19,759 nucleotides of DNA from DASVHS01 sp036390755. Its GTDB lineage: Bacteria; Acidobacteriota; Thermoanaerobaculia; Gp7-AA8. The stretch lies in assembly GCA_036390755.1 (NCBI GenBank), contig DASWBH010000314.1, positions 1 to 19,759 on the forward strand. Direction: 5' to 3'. The number at the start of each line of letters is the position of its first letter. Within the stretch, counting starts at the first letter, position 1. Under the pieces are notes generated by a model, which was given only the letters and a program-made list of their open reading frames with translations, did no database searches and was not told the origin of the DNA. This document shows, piece after piece, positions 15,596 to 19,759 of the stretch. A program made the translations under genes and the position numbers.

Positions 15596-16130
15596 CCGGC
15601 GACGGCCGCTCACTGCGGGCGAGACGCCCGCTCTCCTCTCGCCGGAATTCCCACGGCGGAATCGCATCGTCGCGCCACAATCCGCTGCCGAGGTTGCGCG
15701 CGATGCGCTGTTCGGCGGCATAGCGCCGGCGATCGTCCTCGGACATGGAGTCGGGAGCGGGATAGACCCATGCGAAACCGCTCGCGACCTGCTCCAGGCC
15801 GGCGTCGCGCCCGCCGCAGGTCACCTTCGCGACGAGGCGTCCGTATCGATCGTGAGACTCGCCGCTGATGACGAGCGGACAGTCCGACAGGAAGCGTTGA
15901 AGGGACTCGCGGGCCTCATTGCCGAACGGCTGCCGCCGCTCGGGTGCGTCGATTCCGCGCAGACGGACGCGAACGAGATGTCGTCGGTCGTCGAGAACGT
16001 CGATCGTGTCGCCGTCCCAGACTTTCTCGAGCGTCGCGCGGAACGGTTCCGCGAACGATGGAGTCGTTGCCAGAAGAGTGATGAAGAGAAGTCGCTTCCA
16101 CACGCTCCGCAGTTTAGGAGCGCATCTCAC
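15456..16130 (-). CDS. Exported thermonuclease (SNase-like)
   Basis: A 224-residue protein with a staphylococcal-nuclease domain, a Ca2+-dependent phosphodiesterase of DNA/RNA. Numbered from GTG 16130: signal peptide in residues about 10-27 (WKRLLFITLLATTPSFA), VWDGDTIDV (Asp41), VRLRGIDAPE (Arg58, Asp61, Glu64) and DRYGRLVAKV (Arg98). These cover the metal-binding and catalytic positions of the family. The domain ends normally at about residue 163 (PPWEFR). The last 50 residues are Arg/Pro/Ser-rich and antisense to the small lipoprotein ORF, so a natural stop has probably been lost. GTG 16103 is an alternative start giving a cleaner signal peptide. It is probably exported for nucleic-acid scavenging. 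Confidence 0.87.
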   Translation of the reverse strand: MRCAPKLRSVWKRLLFITLLATTPSFAEPFRATLEKVWDGDTIDVLDDRRHLVRVRLRGIDAPERRQPFGNEARESLQRFLSDCPLVISGESHDRYGRLVAKVTCGGRDAGLEQVASGFAWVYPAPDSMSEDDRRRYAAEQRIARNLGSGLWRDDAIPPWEFRREESGRLARSERPSPVTSASTAPRRDRRAPVRAGSASRPGPRRSARPTGSAKGRAAASPRG

Positions 16131-16170
16131 GAAGCGAGCGTTTTTCTACTCCGTGCAGAATCAGCGCGAT

Positions 16171-16194
16171 CCGCCCTTCCGCCCGCCCTTCCGC
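16171..16194. repeat. 12-bp tandem duplication
   Basis: CCGCCCTTCCGC occurs twice in direct succession (16171-16182 and 16183-16194) in the gap between the thermonuclease and toxin genes. It looks like a simple slippage duplication with no visible function. Confidence 0.7.
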
Positions 16195-16205
16195 AGAAAG
16201 TGCCG

Positions 16206-16607
16206 TTAGCGGTCGTCGAGCACGATCGCGCCGACGCGCGCGATCTGCTGGAAATGCGAGTCGTACGTCAGGACGCGCGCACCGGCTGATGCAGCGCAGG
16301 CTGCGATCCAGACATCGTTGCTGGGCAGCGGTGTTCCAGCCTTTCGGAGCGCAACAACAATCTCGGCATAGACCCGCGCCGTATCGCTGTCGATGGATAA
16401 TTGTTCGACCGCCGGATGCGCCAGAAATTCGCGCAGTTCGCGTTCGTTCTCGTGCGTGCGCCGGCCGAGCAGGAATCCGGTCCACAATTCGCCAAGGACG
16501 ATCGACGGAACACCGATCCAGTCGGCCGCGTCGAGGAGTTCAACGACTGTCGCGTCGGCCCGTTGAAAGTGCGTGTATGCCGAAGTGTCAACGACATACC
16601 GGCTCAA
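16206..16607 (-). CDS. vapC: PIN-domain toxin (VapC/FitB type)
   Basis: A 133-residue PIN-domain ribonuclease, the toxin of a type II toxin-antitoxin pair. The four acidic Mg2+-binding residues are present: Asp7 (VVDTSAY), Glu40 (GELWTGF), Asp98 (SNDVWIAA) and Asp116 (TYDSHF). The usual target of VapC proteins is tRNA or rRNA, but the target here is unknown. It starts with TTG at 16607, whose last two bases are shared with the TGA stop of the antitoxin (TTGA overlap). It would therefore be translated by coupling, keeping toxin below antitoxin. No separate Shine-Dalgarno is needed or seen. Confidence 0.93.
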   Translation of the reverse strand: MSRYVVDTSAYTHFQRADATVVELLDAADWIGVPSIVLGELWTGFLLGRRTHENERELREFLAHPAVEQLSIDSDTARVYAEIVVALRKAGTPLPSNDVWIAACAASAGARVLTYDSHFQQIARVGAIVLDDR

Positions 16608-16873
16608 CGCCAGAGGTCCTCATCAACTGTCTCAAACGTCTCAGCGATCGTTCGTTCGAGGTCTGCGAAGTCCGCCTTCGTCCACTTGCCGGCGAGTGAC
16701 GCGATGCCGTTGCTCTTCTTCCCCACGCCGAGGCCGAGGCCTTTCCGCAGCGTATCGACCACCGTCTGGTTGAGGGATGTGCCGCGCCGTTTCCGCACTC
16801 TCTCCAGCTGCGCGGCCACATCGTCGGGAACATTGCGGACCGTCAGGTAGCTCCGCTTCTTCCGCGCATTCAT
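16604..16873 (-). CDS. Ribbon-helix-helix antitoxin of the PIN toxin
   Basis: An 89-residue protein from ATG 16873. The N-terminal ribbon-helix-helix fold reads YLTVRNVPDDVAAQLERVR then GTSLNQTVVDTLRKGLGL, matching FitA/VapB-type antitoxins that bind their own promoter as dimers. The C-terminal acidic, aromatic tail (WTKADFADLERTIAETFE) is the likely toxin-neutralising part. An ATG at 16882 (MFYM...) and a frame open to 16918 exist. ATG 16873 is preferred because homology begins there and a TAGAAT -10 ends 7 nt upstream. The stop overlaps the toxin start. Confidence 0.9.
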   Translation of the reverse strand: MNARKKRSYLTVRNVPDDVAAQLERVRKRRGTSLNQTVVDTLRKGLGLGVGKKSNGIASLAGKWTKADFADLERTIAETFETVDEDLWR

Positions 16874-16908
16874 GTAGAACATTCTATGAATGCACAATCT
16901 GCAGTCAA
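16866..16908 (-). promoter_or_regulatory. Toxin-antitoxin promoter with nested palindromic operator
   Basis: On the minus strand, TTGACT (16903-16908), a 16-bp spacer and TAGAAT (16881-16886) form a good sigma-70 type promoter. The outer palindrome GCATTCAT (16866-16873) / ATGAATGC (16886-16893) and the inner TAGAA-CA-TTCTA (16875-16886) cover the -10 and the start codon. This is the expected place for autorepression by an RHH antitoxin. The -10 lies 7 nt before ATG 16873, so the mRNA would be leaderless. Confidence 0.65.
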
Positions 16909-16978
16909 GCACGAGCACTGCGGAATGTCGTCAGACGCGATCGCTTCGACGCGATGAGAATCCGGTGCCGTGCCGGGA

Positions 16979-17503
16979 TCAGTAGGATGTCGCCGGAGCG
17001 ACGGGCGGCGGATTCGACGTGCGCGCCGTCTGGTCCATCTGATTCGAGCCCGCGGTCGATTGCACGGTCGCGTTCTGCGCGGTGGCCGGGCGATCCAACC
17101 CTGTCGCGGTCGAATTGACGGTCGCGTTCACCGCGGACGATTGCCCGCTCGAGTAAGTCGCGCGCGCGGTGCCGTTGTCTTGCGCCGCCGGCTGCGGTGT
17201 CGACGTGACGACCGGGCGCGGCTGCTGTGTCGCCGCGGACGAAGAGGTCGTTGCCGCGGCCATCGCCATGAGATCCGCGACGGCGTCAGTCGGCGCAGTC
17301 TGCGCGGCCGAAGACGAAGCTTCCGTCGCGAGGTGCCCGCGAGAAGCCGCCACTTCCTCGTTCGTGATCACGTGCTTCGGAGTTTTCCCCATCCGCCCGC
17401 TCCGCTTCGCCGCCGCGACGAGCGGCGAATCGGGCTGCTGGGCGGCAGCAAGCGGCAACGCCAAAGTCATTACAGCAACGGCGATCAGACTCACGCGCGT
17501 CAT
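16979..17503 (-). CDS. Exported Ala/Ser/Thr/Gln-rich protein
   Basis: A 174-residue protein from ATG 17503, which has its own strong Shine-Dalgarno (GGGAGG, 6 nt spacing) and a signal peptide (MTRVSLIAVAVMTLALPLAAAQQ). Just after cleavage is a basic motif, LVAAAKRSGRMGKTPKHVIT, of a kind I recall in short exported proteins of Acidobacteriota. The remainder is low-complexity, rich in Ala, Ser, Thr, Gln and Asn, with repeated NATVNS/NATVQS, and ends PPPVAPATSY. It has no cysteine-based or enzymatic motif. The function is unknown; a periplasmic or surface-linker protein is likely. The same frame is open upstream to 17884. Confidence 0.72.
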   Translation of the reverse strand: MTRVSLIAVAVMTLALPLAAAQQPDSPLVAAAKRSGRMGKTPKHVITNEEVAASRGHLATEASSSAAQTAPTDAVADLMAMAAATTSSSAATQQPRPVVTSTPQPAAQDNGTARATYSSGQSSAVNATVNSTATGLDRPATAQNATVQSTAGSNQMDQTARTSNPPPVAPATSY

Positions 17504-17884
17504 ATGCGACCTCCCGGCTGGTTTGGCCTCGCATGTTACACCGTGATGACGGATGCTTAGCTGGCGTCGCTGCGAAACAGGAAGGGCGCGTTCGGCTTCG
17601 ACGGGCTTGTCGAGTCCGCCGTACGCGAGCGATTTCCAGACCAGCAAAGACGCGCGCGGCCGCCCGGCGGCGATGCCCTCGTCCGCGAGTTGAATCACGC
17701 GCTCGAACCTTTCCATTTGCCTGTGCGCGTCGATCCACATTTCGAACGCATCGTGATCGGCCGGGTCGAGCGAGACGATCCGCGCGAGGATCGGCAGCGC
17801 CTCAGCGTACTTGCCGTCGCGAATGAGATCGAACGTATCGAGAAACTCGCCGTCGGTGGTCTTGAGGCCGTCGCGGTCAGCCAT
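16979..17884 (-). CDS. TPR-like ORF that reads in frame into the exported-protein gene
   Basis: From ATG 17884 the frame stays open for 301 codons. Residues 1 to about 100 look like a small TPR protein (LIRDGKYAEALPILARIV, then FERVIQLADEGIAAGRP). Residues about 102-127 are unlike it, and from residue 128 the frame becomes the exported protein with its signal peptide in the middle. A signal peptide inside a protein with its own Shine-Dalgarno points to two genes. In a neighbouring frame the TPR part would end sensibly as FLFRSDAS at a TAA (17557-17559), so a one-base frameshift near 17570-17590 probably removed the first gene's stop. The literal ORF is a 301-residue fusion; the biological unit is probably the first ~110 residues. 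Confidence 0.5.
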   Translation of the reverse strand: MADRDGLKTTDGEFLDTFDLIRDGKYAEALPILARIVSLDPADHDAFEMWIDAHRQMERFERVIQLADEGIAAGRPRASLLVWKSLAYGGLDKPVEAERALPVSQRRQLSIRHHGVTCEAKPAGRSHMTRVSLIAVAVMTLALPLAAAQQPDSPLVAAAKRSGRMGKTPKHVITNEEVAASRGHLATEASSSAAQTAPTDAVADLMAMAAATTSSSAATQQPRPVVTSTPQPAAQDNGTARATYSSGQSSAVNATVNSTATGLDRPATAQNATVQSTAGSNQMDQTARTSNPPPVAPATSY

Positions 17885-17950
17885 CGATCGCGCATCGTAA
17901 CGCCGTGCGGCCTAACTTCTAGACGGTTCTCCGCCGCGTAGAAGAAATTG

Positions 17951-17988
17951 ACCTCGCGACCGCTCCGAGGGAGCCTCGGCGTGGAGGT
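17951..17988 (+). promoter_or_regulatory. Leader hairpin next to the Shine-Dalgarno of the 17993 gene
   Basis: CCGAGG (17965-17970) and CCTCGG (17974-17979) form a perfect stem with loop GAG. Outside it, ACCTC (17951-17955) can pair with GAGGT (17984-17988), which contains the Shine-Dalgarno. The fold could hide the ribosome site. This is seen in sequence only; regulation is inferred. Confidence 0.35.
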
Positions 17989-17992
17989 TCGA

Positions 17993-18232
17993 ATGGGAAG
18001 AGAAAAAGACTACTTCGCGAAACGAGACAAGAATCCGACGATGCGCCCGCTGCTGCTGAAAGATCTGCCCGAGACGGTGCAGATCGCGATCAAGAAACGA
18101 GCGTGGCGCGACGACGTGTCATACGAGAAGGCCGCGGCCGACCTTCTTCACGACGCGGAGATCGAGCGTATCGCGCAGCACGATGTGGCCATTTGGGAGA
18201 GGGAGCATCGATTCGACGACGAGCCGTTCTGA
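17993..18232 (+). CDS. Small antitoxin-like protein of unknown family
   Basis: A 79-residue protein from ATG 17993 (GGAGG 5 nt upstream). The N-terminus is basic (MGREKDYFAKRDKN). The middle reads LLLKDLPETVQIAIKKRAWR then DVSYEKAAADLLHDAE, a strand-helix-helix outline like the ribbon-helix-helix or VapB-type antitoxins. The C-terminus is acidic and aromatic (AIWEREHRFDDEPF), as in tails that bind toxins. No toxin gene follows; the next plus-strand bases give no credible partner. It may be a solitary or orphaned antitoxin. Family not recognised. Confidence 0.6.
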   Translation: MGREKDYFAKRDKNPTMRPLLLKDLPETVQIAIKKRAWRDDVSYEKAAADLLHDAEIERIAQHDVAIWEREHRFDDEPF

Positions 18233-18264
18233 CCAATGGCGAAGCCGGTCGGATTTGAAGCAGA

Positions 18265-18483
18265 TCACCGGCGCTTCGCCGACGCCGGCGCGAATTGCTC
18301 CCTGATCTCAGAGAGTGATACGGCGCCGAGATTGTTCATGTGCAGAATGTCGTCGTCGGCGCAGCGCTCGAGGTCGGGCAGTGTCTTCACTCCGTAGTCG
18401 TACGCATGATCGATCGACGACACCGAGCCAGAAATGGTTCGGACGCGATTTGCTGAAGTCGATCTCGCGATCGAGCGGATCAC
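18265..18483 (-). CDS. Small protein resembling the RNA polymerase alpha C-terminal domain
   Basis: A 72-residue frame. Residues from about 21 onward align by eye with the helix-hairpin-helix fold of alpha-CTD: SVSSIDHAYDYGVKTLPDL (compare SVRSxNCLKxAGIxTIGDL), then NNLGAVSLSEIRE (compare NFGRKSLNEIKE). The first 20 residues look unrelated. In the overlapping frame a second protein-like stretch starts at GTG 18502 (DREIDFSKSRP, then GVVDRSCVRL), its GTG sharing bases with the stop of the coiled-coil gene. At most one frame can be fully natural over the overlap, so the locus is probably a chimera or frameshifted remnant. Confidence 0.4.
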   Translation of the reverse strand: MIRSIARSTSANRVRTISGSVSSIDHAYDYGVKTLPDLERCADDDILHMNNLGAVSLSEIREQFAPASAKRR

Positions 18484-18498
18484 TCCGACGCCGTCTCG

Positions 18499-18793
18499 TC
18501 ACTGCGTTGATGTTTCGAGACGTTCGACGCGCGCGCGGAGATCCGCAACCGTTTCTTCGAGCGAGCGGTGTCCTTCTTCGAGCGTGCGCATGCGGCGCTC
18601 GAGCTCAGCATGAGAGAACTTGATCATTAGCTTGCGTATCGGCAAAAGCCTGTTTCATTTCCGTGCGGAGATCGATCTCCGTGCGATCGAGTTTGCGGTC
18701 GAGCTGAACAACGGATTCCGCGAGCAGATCGAAGCGGTGATCAACGCGCTCGATTGTTACCTCGAAGAGCCGCTTTAGTTCGTCGTCGGTCAC
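18499..18793 (-). pseudogene. Frameshifted coiled-coil protein gene
   Basis: From GTG 18793 the first part reads VTDDELKRLFEVTIERVDH and continues with coiled-coil heptads (LAESVVQLDRKLDRTEIDL) to a TGA at 18605. The next frame, from ATG 18627, gives a 42-residue ORF (MIKFSHAELERRMRTLEEG, ending VERLETSTQ) to a TGA at 18499. Removing one base near 18629 joins them as TQAMIKFSHAELERR, giving a single protein of about 97 residues in the style of small coiled-coil proteins common in environmental genomes. The break is a recent indel or a sequencing error. Function is unknown. The second stop overlaps a GTG (GTGA, 18499-18502). Confidence 0.65.
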
Positions 18794-18800
18794 GCTAACG

Positions 18801-18806
18801 ATTCTA
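18801..18806 (-). promoter_or_regulatory. -10 element, leaderless start for the coiled-coil gene
   Basis: TAGAAT ends 7 nt before GTG 18793, identical in sequence and spacing to the antitoxin promoter. There is no Shine-Dalgarno, and the best -35 (TTATCG) is poor. Confidence 0.45.
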
Positions 18807-18941
18807 CCTCGGCATGCCGTCACGATAATGCGGCCGTGCGCTTCCTCGAAAAGACGCCCTGCTCTGTGCGTTCGCGCGAGCTTTGTGGTCGTCAGATTCG
18901 AACTCATGTCGAACCACCGGCGGTCCAACTCCACTCGTGAG

Positions 18942-18971
18942 AAAAAATTCGGGCGGCCGTGAGGCCGCCCG
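18942..18971 (-). terminator. Rho-independent terminator downstream of rpoC
   Basis: A perfect 9-bp stem CGGGCGGCC (18950-18958) / GGCCGCCCG (18963-18971) with a 4-base loop. On the minus strand it is followed by AATTTTTTC, a classic U-tract. It lies about 90 bp after the rpoC stop, beyond the REP-like element. Confidence 0.88.
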
Positions 18972-18995
18972 ATCTGCTAACTCGCTATTGACTCA

Positions 18996-19045
18996 CACCC
19001 TCACCCGGCGCTCCGCGCCACCCTCTCCCGCACCGCGGGAGAGGG
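18996..19045. repeat. REP-like double hairpin after rpoC
   Basis: Two adjacent hairpins: GGCGC-TCC-GCGCC (19007-19019), and an 11-bp perfect stem CCCTCTCCCGC (19021-19031) / GCGGGAGAGGG (19035-19045) with loop ACC. The pattern CCCTCACCCGG followed by CCCTCTCCCGC matches a REP-like element found between genes in many Gram-negative genomes, from memory. It starts 14 bp from the rpoC stop and may protect the mRNA end or help termination. Confidence 0.75.
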
Positions 19046-19059
19046 CAGACAGACGCGGG

Positions 19060-19759
19060 TTACTGTTCGTCGTCGAAATCCGCCAACGACAGCGCGTCGG
19101 CTTCTTCGTCCTCGACTTCCGGACGGAGCAGGTCCTCGAGGCTCGGCTGAACCACAACCGGCTCGTCCTTCTCGAGGTAGACGTCGCGGTACGTCGGCAT
19201 GCCGGTGCCGGCAGGGATGAGACGGCCTACGATCACGTTCTCCTTCAGGCCGCGCAGGTAATCCACGCGTCCGGCGATCGCCGCTTCCGTGAGAACACGA
19301 GTCGTCTCCTGGAACGACGCCGCGCTGATGAACGAGTCCGTGCTGAGAGACGCCTTCGTGATGCCGAGCAGCAGCGGTGTTCCGTCGGCAGGCTCGCCGC
19401 CGCGGTTCATCACCTTCTCGTTCTCCTCGATGAAGCGGAAACGATCGACCTGCTCGTCGACGAGGAAGTCGGTATCGCCCACCCTCGTCACGCGCACCGA
19501 GCGCAGCATCTGACGGCAGATGACTTCGATGTGCTTGTCGTTGATCGCCACCGACTGCGAGCGGTACACCTCCTGGATCTTGTCGACCAGGTACTTCTGC
19601 AGCTCCTTGATGCCGAGGACCGAGAGCACGTCGTGCGGATCGATCGGACCGTCGATGAGCGGGTCGCCGGCCCGGACGCGCTCGCCCTCCTGCACGTTGA
19701 CGTGCACGGAGCGGGGCACCGAGTACTCGTGACGCGTTCCCTCTTCGGTCTCCACGATC
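19060..19759 (-). CDS. rpoC: RNA polymerase beta' subunit, C-terminal part (5' end outside window)
   Basis: The last 232 codons of the beta' subunit of RNA polymerase, the core transcription enzyme. Conserved blocks are clear: DPHDVLSVLGIKELQKYLV, then VYRSQSVAINDKHIEVICRQ, then KASLSTDSFISAASFQETT and VIVGRLIPAGTG. These are the bridge/trigger-adjacent and C-terminal helices of domain 7-8. The acidic tail (EVEDEEADALSLADFDDEQ) is lineage-specific. The frame continues beyond the right edge, so the start is outside; an internal ATG at 19755 is not a start. It is followed by a REP-like element and a strong intrinsic terminator, marking the end of the rpoBC transcript. It is the best phylogenetic marker in this window. 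Confidence 0.98.
   Translation of the reverse strand, partial: IVETEEGTRHEYSVPRSVHVNVQEGERVRAGDPLIDGPIDPHDVLSVLGIKELQKYLVDKIQEVYRSQSVAINDKHIEVICRQMLRSVRVTRVGDTDFLVDEQVDRFRFIEENEKVMNRGGEPADGTPLLLGITKASLSTDSFISAASFQETTRVLTEAAIAGRVDYLRGLKENVIVGRLIPAGTGMPTYRDVYLEKDEPVVVQPSLEDLLRPEVEDEEADALSLADFDDEQ

Noticed and set aside
18236..18400. Plus-strand ORF after the antitoxin-like gene (MAKPVGFEADHRRF...)
   Set aside because: It was considered as a toxin partner, but no toxin motif appears and most of it is antisense to the alpha-CTD-like frame.

Overview
The window is high-G+C bacterial chromosome, tightly packed, with most genes on the minus strand. The best guess is an uncultured Acidobacteriota member. 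The grounds are an Oar-type TonB-dependent receptor with an N-terminal carboxypeptidase-regulatory-like domain, a large exported VPS10/BNR-repeat protein, exported TPR and M20 proteins, and a short exported Ala/Ser/Thr-rich protein. This is inference: Gemmatimonadota or a related phylum cannot be excluded without a marker-gene tree. The only core gene is the 3' end of rpoC at the right edge. No tRNA, rRNA, CRISPR array or transposase was seen.

Layout. 1-1457 (-): exported beta-rich protein of unknown family, cut by the window edge. 1487-1578: hairpin repeat with 42-bp arms. 1584-4715 (-): VPS10/BNR-repeat exported protein. 4797-5234 (-): basic DUF6496-like protein. 5292-6452 (-): patatin-like phospholipase. 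6575-8080 (+): exported TPR protein. 8094-8279 (-) and 8355-8831 (+): divergent pair of a small Cys/His protein and a DinB-family protein. 8832-9477: remnant of an ECF41-like sigma factor facing an AhpD/CMD-family gene across ECF41-type promoters. 9545-12559 (-): TonB-dependent receptor. 12697-15278 (-): glycosyltransferase, DUF2255-like protein and M20 peptidase. 15290-16130: small putative lipoprotein overlapping the 3' end of a thermonuclease gene. 16206-16873 (-): PIN toxin and ribbon-helix-helix antitoxin. 16979-17884 (-): a TPR-like ORF running in frame into a gene for an exported Ala/Ser/Thr-rich protein. 17993-18232 (+): small antitoxin-like protein. 18265-18793 (-): decaying small genes, including a frameshifted coiled-coil gene. 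18942-19045: rpoC terminator and a REP-like element. 19060-19759 (-): rpoC.

Three signals stand out. First, the 9-kb region holds a back-to-back pair of ECF41-type promoters (consensus TGTCACA-N16-CGTC). One drives the AhpD/CMD gene, a classic ECF41 target. The other points into a truncated gene that still shows an ECF41-like N-terminus. Second, five starts (8279, 8355, 15278, 16873, 18793) have a TANNNT -10 hexamer only 6-7 nt upstream and no Shine-Dalgarno, which suggests leaderless mRNAs. Other genes in the window have strong Shine-Dalgarno sites. Third, accessory genes between 15.2 and 18.8 kb show active decay: frameshifts, read-through fusions and 3' overlaps.

Most genes look like independent units. 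Plausible co-transcribed sets are M20-DUF2255-glycosyltransferase and antitoxin-toxin. The exported proteins (TonB receptor, VPS10/BNR protein, M20 peptidase, TPR protein) fit a heterotroph that degrades and imports polymers or peptides, but no substrate can be named from sequence.
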